64,000 nt of DNA from Brevibacillus sp. SYP-B805 (GCF_011059135.1 NZ_JAALGD010000013.1:62001-126000); one strand, 5' to 3'; shown: positions 49,446 through 59,147, counted from the first letter of the stretch. Program-made: numbers and translations. Notes: generated by a model from the letters alone, not told the origin.

Positions 49446-50507
49446 ATGATGAGGCATGAGATTCGGCATCCGTGGCAGCTGCTGTATCGGGTATATCGAC
49501 ACGTGAAACCCGTGATGGAACGGGAATTTGCCGCCTGGTACCGACGAGCCGGGGAGATTCCTGATGCGGAATTGCGCAAACAGGCGCTCTCCAGCATGAC
49601 GACGAAGAAATTTCACTGCCAGGGCGGGGCCGTTTATGCCGCGCAGGCCCTTTCCTACGTCGATCATCTCGTGCCGTTGATCGTGGCCTACCAGACGATC
49701 AGCGACTATCTGGACAATCTGTGCGACCGCAGCACGTCGCTCGACCCGCAGGATTTTCGGCATCTGCACCGCTCCATGCAGGATGCCCTGACGCCGGGAG
49801 CCCCCCTGCATGACTATTACCGGTACCGGGAGGAGAAGGACGACGGCGGTTATCTGGCGGCGCTGGTAGAGACCTGCCAGCGTCACGCTGCGCAGCTTCC
49901 CGCTTATGCCAAGGTGCAGGAGCGCGTTTTGGAGCTTTCCCTTCTGTACAGCGATCTGCAGGTATACAAGCATATCGCGCATGCACAGAGGGAGGCGGAA
50001 CTTCTCGCCTGGTGGAGAAAGTATCAGGAGCGCTATCCGGAGATATACTGGCAGGAGTTTTCGGCGGTGACGGGTTCAACCATCGGCATCTTTGCGCTGT
50101 TTTGCCTGGCGACGGATGAAAAGCTTGACGACGAGACGATTGCGGCCGTGGACGCGGCCTATTTTCCGTGGGTATGCGGCCTCCATATCCTGCTCGACTA
50201 TTTGATCGATCTGGAAGAAGACCGGCTGGGGGGCGATCTTAATTTTGTCAGTTACTATTCTTCCACGGAAGAAGCGTTGGAGCGGCTGCAGTATTTTGTG
50301 GAGCGGGCCAAGGAGAGTGTTGCCGGCCTGCCGAACGAGCCATTTCACAGGATGATTGTGGACGGACTGGTGGCGTTTTACCTGGCCGATCGCAAGGTGA
50401 ACCGCAGCCAGCCCGCCATTTACACCATTGCCAGGCAGCTGCTCAGACAGGCACGCGGGCTGCCCGGCGTGCTCTTCTATTTGAACAGCTTGCTGGTGCG
50501 GCGCTAG
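49446..50507 (+). CDS. ytpB: Tetraprenyl-beta-curcumene synthase (YtpB)
   Basis: A 353-residue class I-like terpene synthase that in B. subtilis converts heptaprenyl diphosphate to tetraprenyl-beta-curcumene, the precursor of the spore sesquarterpenes. Motifs: YQTISDYLDNLCDRS (DxxDxxxD-like acidic site) and HILLDYLIDLEEDRLGGDLNFVSYYSS near residue 245. Length is near the B. subtilis enzyme (367). ATG 49446 follows AAAGGAGGACCTGC. The cyclase partner (sqhC) is not in the window. Confidence 0.92.
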   Translation: MMRHEIRHPWQLLYRVYRHVKPVMEREFAAWYRRAGEIPDAELRKQALSSMTTKKFHCQGGAVYAAQALSYVDHLVPLIVAYQTISDYLDNLCDRSTSLDPQDFRHLHRSMQDALTPGAPLHDYYRYREEKDDGGYLAALVETCQRHAAQLPAYAKVQERVLELSLLYSDLQVYKHIAHAQREAELLAWWRKYQERYPEIYWQEFSAVTGSTIGIFALFCLATDEKLDDETIAAVDAAYFPWVCGLHILLDYLIDLEEDRLGGDLNFVSYYSSTEEALERLQYFVERAKESVAGLPNEPFHRMIVDGLVAFYLADRKVNRSQPAIYTIARQLLRQARGLPGVLFYLNSLLVRR

Positions 50508-50681
50508 CTAGCTCAAATGCTTTTTCTTGTACCGAAAGCCTGCGCCCATCAACAGACCGGAGCCAATCAGGCAGACGATGGTGCCGAGCACGCTTTTTTC
50601 CGCGATGGCGATGCCTACCGCCACAAAGCAAGCGGCAACGCCGATCGCAAGGGCCAGGGTAACAAGCTGATATCGTGTCAT
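50508..50681 (-). CDS. Small membrane protein (DUF5325/YlaF-like)
   Basis: A 57-residue two-helix protein: LVTLALAIGVAACFVAVGIAIAEKSVLGTIVCLIGSGLLMGAGF with a basic KKKH tail, the layout of DUF5325/YlaF. ATG 50681 has GAGGAGGG 11 bp upstream. The stop lies next to the ytpB stop on the opposite strand. Function unknown. Confidence 0.65.
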   Translation of the reverse strand: MTRYQLVTLALAIGVAACFVAVGIAIAEKSVLGTIVCLIGSGLLMGAGFRYKKKHLS

Positions 50682-50816
50682 ATGGTTTGTTCGCCCTCCT
50701 CTTACACAATGAGATCATTATACCTTATTTTCGAACAGGATGATTACATTTCGCCAAATGCGGGTATATCTTTGGGGAACCATCCAGTTGCATAGGGAAC
50801 ACCCGGAGGAAGACAG

Positions 50817-51428
50817 ATGGAGAGCATTTTACAGATAAAACGCGGGAAAAAGATGTATGAAGGGAAAGTCACCTACGAGGAGGGGGATTTGCTGCAGGCC
50901 GTATTCGATGAAAAGGTGGATCTGCCGGTAGGGGATCCGGTCTCCTGCATGATTACGCGCAATTTCGAGCAGATGCATACGTTTGAAGGGGTCATCCTTG
51001 CCAAAGACGACAACAAGCTGATCGTGTTCCACTCGCCGACCGCCAAGGAATTCAAGGAACAGCGGCGCCGCTACCCCCGTTTCGAAGTGAACCTGAAGGG
51101 CTGGATTCGTCTGCCCGGCACGGAGCAGGAGAAGTCCATTCTGTTTTATCCGTCGGTGGAGCTGGTAAACATCAGCCTGGGCGGCCTTGCTTTCCGGTTT
51201 GATCAGAAGATTCCGCTCAAGGCGCGCCTCCCGTTTTATACCGAGCTGTATGGACGCGGGCGGGAGGATGGCGAGGTCAAGGCGCATCTGGAAGTGACGC
51301 ACGCCAGGGAGGATGAGGGCGCCATGCTGTACGGCTGCAAGATTGTCGAGATCGATTCGAAAAATCTGCTGACCTTGCGGAAATACCTGCTGCAGCGGCA
51401 GCTGGAGGAATTGAAAAACATGTCGTGA
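50817..51428 (+). CDS. PilZ-domain protein (YpfA/DgrA-like)
   Basis: A 203-residue cytoplasmic c-di-GMP receptor candidate. N-terminal PilZN-like beta domain (1-90), then the PilZ domain: RRRYPRFEV (RxxxR) near residue 84 and VNISLGGLAFRF (here NxSxxG in place of DxSxxG) near 122. B. subtilis YpfA has a related form and slows motility when bound. ATG 50817 follows GGAGGAAGACAG. The Asn for Asp change could weaken c-di-GMP binding. Confidence 0.83.
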   Translation: MESILQIKRGKKMYEGKVTYEEGDLLQAVFDEKVDLPVGDPVSCMITRNFEQMHTFEGVILAKDDNKLIVFHSPTAKEFKEQRRRYPRFEVNLKGWIRLPGTEQEKSILFYPSVELVNISLGGLAFRFDQKIPLKARLPFYTELYGRGREDGEVKAHLEVTHAREDEGAMLYGCKIVEIDSKNLLTLRKYLLQRQLEELKNMS

Positions 51429-51453
51429 CCACGTCGGAGGGCGTGGTTTTTTG
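51428..51453 (+). terminator. Intrinsic terminator after PilZ gene
   Basis: ACCACG/CGTGGT stem around TCGGAGGG, followed by six T. Confidence 0.7.
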
Positions 51454-51619
51454 GTTGGTTCACCTCTAGGCGACGGCAGAGCGATGTTTTGTGTTTCGGT
51501 TGATGGTATAGAATGATGGTATGGACACTCTGCGGAGCGGAATGGAAACGCGTATTGCACCGACGATCCCGGTCATCTGTCTCTGCTGGAGGACTGGCTC
51601 TGAACAGGAGGGAGACTGG

Positions 51620-52788
51620 ATGAAACGTGGGCGTGTGTTTGGAAGGCGTGTGGTCTTGGCGCTGCTGTCCTGGCCGGAACGGGCTGCGAAGAAGCATTGT
51701 CACAGCCGCCGATCCGGGAAGAGACAGCGGTGCAGCCGTCCCGGGCGGTGGAACCAACCATCCTGGATGACAGGCAGATTCCCTACCGCGCGGACGTGGT
51801 GGCAGCCGGCCTCGATGTGCCGTGGGAGCTTGTCTGGGCGCCGGATGGCCGCATCTTTCTAACGGAAAGACCGGGGACGATTCGTGTGATGGTACAGGGA
51901 GTCTTGCAGCGCGAACCAGTCATCTCCTTCCCCGCCCCGTTTGTCAGCGAGGGGGAGGGCGGACTGCTTGGCCTTGCGCTAGATCCGGATTTTGCCCAAA
52001 ACCGCTTTCTCTACGCGTACCATACCTATCGGGAGGGCAACCAGATTTTCAACCGCGTCATTCGCCTGCGGGAACAAAACAACCGCGCGGCCATCGACAA
52101 GGTGCTGATCGATCGCATCCCGGGCGGCGTGATCCATAACGGCGGCCGTATCAAGATCGGCCCGGATCGCCATCTCTATATCACCACGGGCGATGGCGGC
52201 GTTCGCCAGCGGGCGCAGGACCTGTCCAGCCTGGCAGGCAAAATCCTGCGCATCCGGCTGGACGGCAGCATCCCCCCTGACAATCCGTTCCCCGGTTCTC
52301 CCGTCTACAGCTATGGCCACCGCAATCCCCAAGGGCTTGCCTGGAGTCCGGCCAGCGGAGCCCTGTACAGCTCCGAGCACGGCCCATCCGGCCACGATGA
52401 GATCAACCTGATCCAGCCGGGCGCCAATTACGGCTGGCCCGTCATTCAGGGAGATGAACAGGCCCCTGGGATGAGGCCGCCGCTGGTGCACAGCGGCAGT
52501 AACACCTGGGCCCCGGCGGGAATGGCGTTTGTCAATACCGGCTCGTGGGCTTCCCAGCTGCTTGTAGCCAACCTGCGCGGCGAACAGGTGCTGAAGATCG
52601 CCCTTTCGGCGGAGAATCCGGCGGTGGCTGGTGATGTCAGCGCCTTTTACCCCGGCAGATTCGGCCGCTTGCGCGATGTCGCGGCGGCCCCGGACGGCAC
52701 GCTCTACCTCCTGACCAGCAACCGGGATGGGCGCGGCGCCGAACGGCCGGGCGATGACAAGATCATCAGGCTGACTCCTCTGCGTTAG
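51620..52788 (+). pseudogene. Glucose/sorbosone dehydrogenase-like lipoprotein with a frameshifted signal peptide
   Basis: The main frame (about 51667-52788) encodes a PQQ-type sugar dehydrogenase propeller of about 350 residues: VPWELVWAPDGRIFLTERPG, GEGGLLGLALDPDF, GVIHNGGRIKIGPDRHLYITTGDGG and YSYGHRNPQGLAW. A well-placed ATG at 51620 (AGGAGGGAGACTGG upstream) begins MKRGRVFGRRVVLALL in another frame. The main frame begins VLAGTGCEEA at 51667, a lipobox. Adding one base after 51666 would join them into a normal lipoprotein signal, MKRGRVFGRRVVLALLVLAG, ending at the lipobox cysteine. So one base is missing in the sequence or genome. If TTG 51697 is used, the product is cytoplasmic. The 3' end overlaps the convergent MFS by 23 bp. 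Confidence 0.7.
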
Positions 52789-54007
52789 CCGCTTTGGTTT
52801 CCTGCTTTTTTCCCCAGATCACGGACTGGAACAGGATGCCGCCCAGTCCCACCGCACCGATGACCGCCCCGACCAGCACGAAGGTTTGCGCCGATCCCAG
52901 CGCGGTGATCATCAGCCCTCCCAGAAGCGGTGCGATCAGGAAGACACCGCTGGTCAGGGAATCGAGAATCCCCGTCACACGCCCGATCGCTTCTGCGGGC
53001 GTCTCTTTTTGCCGTACATACTGGCTGCAGACGAATGTCAGCCCCGTCCCGATGCCCCCGAGGAAGGCGGCGGCCAGCGGCCATTGGATACCGGCTCCCG
53101 GCCGCAGCAGGCCCACCCAGCCGAACATCAGCCCGATCAACAGGATACCGCCCCCGAGAGGCCAGCCGTACGATGCAATCTCCTTCCGTCTGGTCAGCCA
53201 GGCCATCGCCAGCAGCGCCCCCGCGCCCACCGCGCTGACCGACCAGCCCACCAGCTCGGGATGGCCGACCGCTTTTTCCCGCAGGATGGTGGTGAATTGG
53301 GCGTCGATCAGCTGAATCGCCAGCATGGCAAGCAGGGAAAACAACGTGCTGGCCAGCAGCACCCGGCTGCCCCACAGGACCCGCCAGCCCTCTTGCCACG
53401 CCTCGCGCAGAGGCGGTTTTTCCGACGGACCGGCGCTGGCCGAACGCCCTTCCTCCACCATTCCGATCGAAAGCAGGAGGAGGGCTGAGACGAGAAAGCT
53501 GACCGCATTGGCATGCAGACAAACCGCGGGCGAGGCATAAGCCGCCGCCGTGCCTCCCAACAGCGGCCCCAGTACCTTGCCTGCCTGGAAGACGGTGCCG
53601 TTCCACGACGCAGCCTGCAGCAGCTGCTCGGGCGGGACCGCATGCCGGGTCAAGGCCTGCTGGGCCGGGGTATGAAAGACGCTGCTGCAGGAACGCAGCA
53701 GGATAAAGAGAAAAAGCCAACCCGGATCGGGAGCCTGCGTCATCAGAAGGGTCAGGGCGGCGCGCAGCAGATCCGTGGCGACCATCAAACGCAGCTTGTT
53801 CCAACGGTCGGCGGCGATCCCCGCAAGCTGGCCGAGCACCATCCCGGGTCCGGCGTACATCAAGGGCAGGAGCGCCATGGTCATCGGGTCGGCCTGCCAA
53901 TGAAAGCCCAGCAGGACCGACACCGCAATGAAATCGAACCAGTCTCCCAGCGTGGAGAGTCCATAAGCGGCAAACAGCCGAACAAAAACGCGATTCTTCC
54001 AAAGCAT
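52766..54007 (-). CDS. MFS transporter (putative exporter)
   Basis: A 413-residue twelve-helix MFS protein: MLWKNRVFVRLFAAYGLSTLGDWFDFIAVSVLL starts it, LAGIAADRWNKLRLMVATDLLRA is the loop motif and QALTRHAVPPEQLLQAASWNGTVFQAGKVLGPLLGG the next. It belongs to the EntS/Mef-like group. ATG 54007 has AAAGGGG upstream. It lies 58 bp after the winged-helix regulator gene and may be in the same transcript. Its end overlaps the sugar dehydrogenase gene. Confidence 0.82.
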   Translation of the reverse strand: MLWKNRVFVRLFAAYGLSTLGDWFDFIAVSVLLGFHWQADPMTMALLPLMYAGPGMVLGQLAGIAADRWNKLRLMVATDLLRAALTLLMTQAPDPGWLFLFILLRSCSSVFHTPAQQALTRHAVPPEQLLQAASWNGTVFQAGKVLGPLLGGTAAAYASPAVCLHANAVSFLVSALLLLSIGMVEEGRSASAGPSEKPPLREAWQEGWRVLWGSRVLLASTLFSLLAMLAIQLIDAQFTTILREKAVGHPELVGWSVSAVGAGALLAMAWLTRRKEIASYGWPLGGGILLIGLMFGWVGLLRPGAGIQWPLAAAFLGGIGTGLTFVCSQYVRQKETPAEAIGRVTGILDSLTSGVFLIAPLLGGLMITALGSAQTFVLVGAVIGAVGLGGILFQSVIWGKKQETKAANAEESA

Positions 54008-54065
54008 CAAAAAGCCCCTTTCCGTCTGTCTGCTTCCACGGTAAAGGGGTAATGTCAGAAAAATA

Positions 54066-55220
54066 TCAGAGGTGCGCGCGCAGGAGCGGAAAAATCTTTT
54101 GCACCAGTTCGGCAAAACGGTACTGCTTCGCCAGCGACTGCCACATCTGTTCGTACTTTTGCCTCCATTCGGCGTCCACGTCGAATTGCCGAAGATAGAG
54201 AAGAATGATCCGGACGTTGAAAATGAGATGGGGGACAAACCGTGTCCGTTTGACAATCCCGATCCCTTCATCCAGCAATCGGCGCGCTTCCGCCTTGTCT
54301 CCGGCCTGATAGCAGGCCAATCCCCTGGCGACGGTGAATGATCCCAGTTCGCGCCGCATCGGCGTATCGGCGAGCGTGCGGCCGGCTTCCCGGATAATGG
54401 ACGCCGCTCCTTTTTCCTGGGTAAACAGGCAGAGCAGGAGCTTGTCCACCAGCAGGACGAGGGTAAAGCTGGGCGAATGCATGGCAGCCACCATCGGTTC
54501 CACTTCCGCCAGTTTTGCCTTGGCATTCGCATACCGACCCGCTTCGGCGTACAGGCGCACGCCGGTTATCTCCAGGTCGGGCAGCCACTCCCTGGGCAGC
54601 TTGTGCTTGTGCTGGAGCATGCGCTCATAGTAGTGGAGCGCTTGCCCGGCATCGAATTGAACATGAGAAAAGATGAACAGCAAATAGGGAGCCTTCTCCC
54701 AGAACGTCAGCGCATCCGTCTCCACCAGCCAGTGAAAATCGCCGCTGACGAACGGGATATAGACCCGGTAAAAGGGAGGCAGCTCAATGCCCAATGTCTC
54801 CCGATTGGCGGCCATCATCAGCATCGCGTCTCCCATCCCGATGCCGTGATACTTCTCGATCAGCTTGCGGACGTGCTCTTGAAACTCCTCCCCGAGCAGC
54901 AGCGGATGATCCACCCCGCCTTTTTCTTTGAGCGTCAGCTTGTAGCCGTATCCTCTGACCGTCTCAATCGTCAGCAGATCATCCCACGCCTTCAGTTTTT
55001 TGCGAAGGCGGTACACATGATCATCCACGGTGCGATCGGTGGGATCCTCCAGACCCCAGACGCGGTCAAGGAGCTCCGTGCGGCTGAAAGCCTGGTTCCG
55101 ATGCTCGTACAGGAAGGCAAACAGCGCGTATTCCCGGGGAAGGAGCCGGATGGTTTCCGTGGAGGTCGCCACCTTGTACTCTTCCGGCTGCAGGCGTATG
55201 CGTGTCTCGTTACTTCCCAT
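54066..55220 (-). CDS. OmpR-type winged-helix regulator with helical (TPR-like) C-terminus
   Basis: A 384-residue regulator without a receiver domain. The DNA-binding domain (about residues 18-100) reads IRLLPREYALFAFLYEHRNQAFSRTELLDRVWG ... RTVDDHVYRLRKKLKAWDDLLTIETVRGYGYKL, a trans-reg-C fold. The rest is helical with TPR-like pairs (ACYQAGDKAEARRLLDEGIG). It resembles BTAD/SARP-like architectures. ATG 55220 lies in the last codons of the sigma-54 activator gene (11-bp overlap), so it is coupled. Regulated genes are unknown; the MFS downstream is one candidate. Confidence 0.78.
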   Translation of the reverse strand: MGSNETRIRLQPEEYKVATSTETIRLLPREYALFAFLYEHRNQAFSRTELLDRVWGLEDPTDRTVDDHVYRLRKKLKAWDDLLTIETVRGYGYKLTLKEKGGVDHPLLLGEEFQEHVRKLIEKYHGIGMGDAMLMMAANRETLGIELPPFYRVYIPFVSGDFHWLVETDALTFWEKAPYLLFIFSHVQFDAGQALHYYERMLQHKHKLPREWLPDLEITGVRLYAEAGRYANAKAKLAEVEPMVAAMHSPSFTLVLLVDKLLLCLFTQEKGAASIIREAGRTLADTPMRRELGSFTVARGLACYQAGDKAEARRLLDEGIGIVKRTRFVPHLIFNVRIILLYLRQFDVDAEWRQKYEQMWQSLAKQYRFAELVQKIFPLLRAHL

Positions 55221-56895
55221 CGCGGATCCCGTACTTTCGCATTTTGTTGTAGAGCGTGCCGCGCGAGATGCCGAGCAGCTCGGCAGCCGCCTTCTTATTG
55301 CCGTAGGTGCGGTCCAGGGCGGCCAGGATCCGCTCCTGTTCCGTGCCGTTCCCTCCCGATACACCGCCCTTCAGCGGTCGTGGCGCGATGGCAGCAGCCG
55401 GTGGCCGTTCGGGGACGGCCAGGGAGAGGGCCGTTTCGGAGCGGATGGAGGCGGGCAAGTGATCCGGCAAAATCACGCCGCCTTCCTGCAGAATGAACAG
55501 GCGTTCGATCACATTGCGCAGCTGCCGGATGTTGCCCGGCCAGGAATAATCGAAAAGCGCCTGCATCACTTCCGGCGCGATCCGGGGGACGGGCTGGCCG
55601 TGGGCAATGGAATGCTCCTGGATAAAGATCTGGACCAGTTCGAGAATATCCTCCTTGCGCTCCCGCAGCGGCGGAATCTCCAGCGAAAATACGTTCAGCC
55701 GATAGTAAAGATCTTCGCGGAAGCGCCCTTCCGCCACCATCTGCTCCAGATTCCGGTTGGTGGCCGCGATGATGCGGGTATTGACCGTGATCGGGTCGGT
55801 GCCGCCAACCCGGTAGAACTGCTTCTCCTGCAGCGCGCGCAGCAGCTTCACCTGCAGCTCCAGGGGCAGTTCGCCGATTTCGTCGAGAAAAAGAGTGCCG
55901 CCGTGCGCCATCTCCAGCTTGCCGGGTTTCCCTTTTTTCTCCGCGCCGGTAAACGCGCCCCCCTGATAGCCGAACAGCTCGCTCTCGAACAGGGCGGCCG
56001 GAATCGCCGCGCAGTTGATCGCAATAAACGGCTTGTCGTGCCGTCTGCTGGCTTGATGGATCGCCTGGGCAAACAGTTCCTTGCCGACGCCGCTCTCTCC
56101 ATACAGGAGAACGGTCGCGTCGGTCTGCGCCACCTTTTTGGCGGCCTGGATGGCGGCCTGGATCGAGGCGGAATGGCCTTTGATGGCAAAGAACGGATCG
56201 TCCGCCGCCTGGTAGCGGTTCATCTCCTGCTTCAGGGTATGAAGATGGGCGGTCGTATCCGCCAATTCCTGGTTCAGGCGCACCAGCTCGGTGATATCCT
56301 GCTCGATGGAGATGGCGCCGATAATCTCGCCATTCAGCCGGATCGGAGCGGAGTTGATCAGCACATGGCGGTCGGGCCGCGGGACATGATAGACCCGCTG
56401 CACGGTGGTGCCTTGGGCGAGCGCATCTTTCAACCGGATCGAGTCGCTGGCAAAGTGGGTTTCCAGCGATGTGCCGATCACGTTTTCCCGGGAGATCTCA
56501 TAGATTTTCTCCGCCGCCTCATTCCAGTACAGCACGGTATTGGACGTGTCCACCACCGTGGTGGCCTCGCTCATGGTATCCAGCAGCGTTTCCAGCAGGG
56601 CGGCCTGGTTGCCGCAAACATCGGTCATGGCTGCCAGCAGCCCGTGAAGCGAGACAACGCCGGCCGGTTCGCCATGGCTGTCCAGAAGCACCAGACAGGA
56701 AAGGCGCGGATTCTTCAGCATGGTGCGGCACGCCTCCGGAAGCGGACAGCTTGCCGGCACAGCGGCGGCCGCAGCGACGGTGCCGTCCTGCTTCCGAACA
56801 CCTTCGATCCGTCCTGCGCGTAGGATGACATTGGCAGCATCTATCGGCTCCGCAAAGGCGGAGACTGCTGCAGAAAAAGAGAATAACGGACTCAA
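55210..56895 (-). CDS. Sigma-54-dependent transcriptional activator (PutR/RocR-like)
   Basis: A bacterial enhancer-binding protein of about 561 residues. N-terminal CBS-like region ([38 protein letters not shown]), PAS domain ([26 protein letters not shown]), AAA+ core with Walker [15 protein letters not shown] for sigma-54 contact, Walker [12 protein letters not shown], and a C-terminal Fis HTH ([35 protein letters not shown]). TTG 56895 follows AGGATGTG at 5 bp; ATG 56940 is an alternative. Divergent from proline dehydrogenase, whose promoter is -24/-12, so it most likely activates that gene on proline. Confidence 0.88.
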   Translation of the reverse strand: MSPLFSFSAAVSAFAEPIDAANVILRAGRIEGVRKQDGTVAAAAAVPASCPLPEACRTMLKNPRLSCLVLLDSHGEPAGVVSLHGLLAAMTDVCGNQAALLETLLDTMSEATTVVDTSNTVLYWNEAAEKIYEISRENVIGTSLETHFASDSIRLKDALAQGTTVQRVYHVPRPDRHVLINSAPIRLNGEIIGAISIEQDITELVRLNQELADTTAHLHTLKQEMNRYQAADDPFFAIKGHSASIQAAIQAAKKVAQTDATVLLYGESGVGKELFAQAIHQASRRHDKPFIAINCAAIPAALFESELFGYQGGAFTGAEKKGKPGKLEMAHGGTLFLDEIGELPLELQVKLLRALQEKQFYRVGGTDPITVNTRIIAATNRNLEQMVAEGRFREDLYYRLNVFSLEIPPLRERKEDILELVQIFIQEHSIAHGQPVPRIAPEVMQALFDYSWPGNIRQLRNVIERLFILQEGGVILPDHLPASIRSETALSLAVPERPPAAAIAPRPLKGGVSGGNGTEQERILAALDRTYGNKKAAAELLGISRGTLYNKMRKYGIRDGK

Positions 56896-56941
56896 AAAAT
56901 CACATCCTATTTGAAAAGGGATTTCCACGTGTCTAACCATA

Positions 56942-56971
56942 AGTGTACAAAATCGAACACTGCTTGTACAT
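56942..56971 (+). promoter_or_regulatory. Candidate upstream activator sites for the sigma-54 activator
   Basis: Two TGTACA dyads at 56944-56949 and 56965-56970 are 21 bp apart (two helical turns). AGTGT/ACACT is also inverted at 56942 and 56957. They lie about 64-90 bp upstream of the -24 element, a typical UAS position. Confidence 0.45.
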
Positions 56972-57033
56972 ATGTGTAAAAATGGATGGCAGATAGCGGG
57001 CGTGTTGCAGCTTTCCGGCGGGGTTTGCCGAGT

Positions 57034-57050
57034 TGGCACGAATTATGCTT
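57034..57050 (+). promoter_or_regulatory. Sigma-54 (-24/-12) promoter of proline dehydrogenase
   Basis: TTGGCACGAATTATGCTT fits TGGCAC-N5-TTGCW with one mismatch; the GG (57035-57036) and GC (57047-57048) are separated by the required 10 bp. It lies 42 bp before the start codon. Confidence 0.75.
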
Positions 57051-57091
57051 GGAAGTGTCCGTACAAGCATGTGAGGAGGAGACACAGTAGC

Positions 57092-58012
57092 ATGGAACAA
57101 TTGATGAGAGATTTCTTCCTGTTTCTGTCCAAAAACAAGACGCTGAACGCCGCGGCGAAAAAGTGGGGACTGCGCTTCGGGGCGAGCCGTTTTGTTGCAG
57201 GGGAAACCATTGAGGAAGCGATCCGCAATGTCCGGGAACTGAACAAAAAAGGACTCGTCTGCACCCTTGACCATCTGGGGGAATTCGTCTTCAGCGTGGA
57301 AGAGGCCAATGAATCGGCGGATTACTGCATCAAAACGCTGGAAGCGATCGCCGCGTCCGGCGTGGATTGCAACCTGTCGCTGAAAATGACCCAGCTCGGT
57401 CTGGATATCAGCAGGGATCTGTGCATGAACAACATGCGCCGCATTCTTGACGTGGCCAAAAAGAACGGCAACATCTTTGTGCGCATTGACATGGAAGACT
57501 ATGCGCACAACGAAATCACCCTGGACATTTTAAATGAACTGCTGGAGGATTATGACAACGTCGGCACCGTGATTCAGGCATATCTGTACAAATCCGCCGA
57601 CGATATCGAGAAGCTGAAGGAGAAGCGCGTCAACCTGCGTCTGGTCAAAGGCGCATACAAGGAATCGCCCGAGGTCGCTTTCCCCAACAAAGCGGATGTG
57701 GACGAGAATTACAAGAAAATCATCAAACAGCATCTGCTAAATGGCAACTATGCGGCCATCGCCACCCATGACGACAACATCATCAACTATGTGAAGCAGT
57801 TGGAGAAGGAGTACAACATTCCGCGCACCCAGTTTGAATTCCAGATGCTGTACGGCATCCGTCCGGAAACGCAGGTGGAACTGGCGAGAGAAGGGTACAA
57901 GATGCGCGTGTATGTGCCGTATGGCAACGATTGGTTTGGCTATAACATGCGCCGTCTGGCCGAGCGTCCGGCCAACGTGGCGTTCGTGCTCAAAGGCATC
58001 TTTTCGAAATAA
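57092..58012 (+). CDS. putB: Proline dehydrogenase
   Basis: A 306-residue FAD enzyme oxidising proline to pyrroline-5-carboxylate. Signature stretches: NLSLKMTQLGLDIS, FVRIDMEDYAHNEITLDIL, AYLYKSADDIEKL, LRLVKGAYKESPEVAFPNKADVDENY, and QFEFQMLYGIRPETQVEL...RVYVPYGNDWFGYNMRRLAERPAN. Length matches B. subtilis PutB. ATG 57092 has GAGGAGGA 11 bp upstream. Transcribed from a sigma-54 promoter under the divergent activator. No P5C dehydrogenase gene follows in the window. Confidence 0.95.
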   Translation: MEQLMRDFFLFLSKNKTLNAAAKKWGLRFGASRFVAGETIEEAIRNVRELNKKGLVCTLDHLGEFVFSVEEANESADYCIKTLEAIAASGVDCNLSLKMTQLGLDISRDLCMNNMRRILDVAKKNGNIFVRIDMEDYAHNEITLDILNELLEDYDNVGTVIQAYLYKSADDIEKLKEKRVNLRLVKGAYKESPEVAFPNKADVDENYKKIIKQHLLNGNYAAIATHDDNIINYVKQLEKEYNIPRTQFEFQMLYGIRPETQVELAREGYKMRVYVPYGNDWFGYNMRRLAERPANVAFVLKGIFSK

Positions 58013-58024
58013 TTCCTGTTCAAG

Positions 58025-58062
58025 AAGCGTGCTGCCCAAGGAGGGTGCACGCTTTTCCTTTT
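58025..58062 (+). terminator. Intrinsic terminator after proline dehydrogenase
   Basis: AAGCGTGCTGCCC with GGGTGCACGCTT, followed by TTCCTTTTTTC. Confidence 0.75.
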
Positions 58063-58114
58063 TTCCCGGTTCTGATACGCTGGAAAGAAGAATCTCCAGG
58101 AGGTGAGGATCGGG

Positions 58115-59059
58115 ATGCTGTCATTCGAGATCCCAGTCAAACCGCCGTATTCCTTCGCGCGTCTCCTGAGCCGCCTCAAAACCCATCCGAATGAGCAACT
58201 GCAGGTGGATGCCGAAGCGGGACGCCTGCGCCGTGCGCTGCGGGTGGACGGCAAGCCCGTAGTTGTCACTCTGCAGTTTTCGGGCGGGACGGAAACCCCC
58301 GGGCTGACGGTCTTCACCGATGGCGGGCTGACGGCCGGACAGCAGGAGGAACTGGTCCGGACCGTACGCCACATGACCTGTGCAGACGTGGACCTGGGGC
58401 CGCTGTACGAGCTGATGGCGGCTGACCAGCACCTGCGCCTGCTGGCCGACTCGTTTCGCGGTCTGCGGTTTCTGCTGACGCCCGATCTGTTTCAGGCGAT
58501 GGTGGAGACGATCATTGCCCAGCAGTTGAATCTTGCGTTCGCCAACACATTGACGCTCAGATTGATGCGGTTCGCGGGGGAAACCGTGGAGGATCGGGAG
58601 GGAAACGCCCATCTGGTATTCCCGACGCCGGAAGCGGTCGCCCGCCTGGAGCCGGAAGCCTTGCGCCCGCTGCAGTTCAGTCAGCGGAAGGCGGAGTACA
58701 TCATCGATTTCGCCCGCGCGATCGTCAGCGGACGGATTGATGTGAAGCGGCTGCCGGACATGTCGGATGAAGAAGTGATCGGCTATTTGACCCCGCTGCG
58801 CGGAATCGGGCGCTGGACGGTGGAATGCCTGCTGATGTTCGGCTTGGGCAGACCCGATCTGCTGCCGGCTGCCGATATTGGCCTGCGCAACGGCATCCGG
58901 CTGGTGTACGGCCTGCCGGACAAGCCGGATGAAAAAGAGATTCGCCGCCTCGGCGAAAGCTGGGCTCCCTGGCGCAGCTATGTCACGCTTTACCTCTGGG
59001 AGGCGATGGGGGCGGCGAGGCGCGGGGAAGCGCCGTTCGGCGGCAGGGACAAAACGTAA
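58115..59059 (+). CDS. alkA: DNA-3-methyladenine glycosylase II (AlkA-like)
   Basis: A 314-residue HhH-GPD base-excision glycosylase. An N-terminal domain (1-110) is followed by DLFQAMVETIIAQQLNLAFANTLTLRLM, the helix-hairpin-helix EVIGYLTPLRGIGRWTVECLLMFGLGRPDLLPAADIGLRNGI with the catalytic aspartate in AADIG. It excises alkylated purines. ATG 58115 is 7 bp after AGGAGGTGA. No LexA box was noticed. Confidence 0.9.
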   Translation: MLSFEIPVKPPYSFARLLSRLKTHPNEQLQVDAEAGRLRRALRVDGKPVVVTLQFSGGTETPGLTVFTDGGLTAGQQEELVRTVRHMTCADVDLGPLYELMAADQHLRLLADSFRGLRFLLTPDLFQAMVETIIAQQLNLAFANTLTLRLMRFAGETVEDREGNAHLVFPTPEAVARLEPEALRPLQFSQRKAEYIIDFARAIVSGRIDVKRLPDMSDEEVIGYLTPLRGIGRWTVECLLMFGLGRPDLLPAADIGLRNGIRLVYGLPDKPDEKEIRRLGESWAPWRSYVTLYLWEAMGAARRGEAPFGGRDKT

Positions 59060-59083
59060 CCGCCTTCCCAAGCAAGGCGGTTT
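59057..59083 (+). terminator. Weak hairpin after alkA
   Basis: AACCGCCTT/AAGGCGGTT around CCCAAGC, with only TTTGAAAC after it. Confidence 0.5.
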
Positions 59084-59147
59084 GAAACATTGACATAAAC
59101 TATTTTTGAGGGATAAGGCCTGAAGTGCTTTGCGTTGACAGTGTTGG

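Noticed and set aside
55030..56823. Open frame of 597 codons antisense to the sigma-54 activator
   Set aside because: The opposite strand holds all AAA+ motifs; this frame has none.
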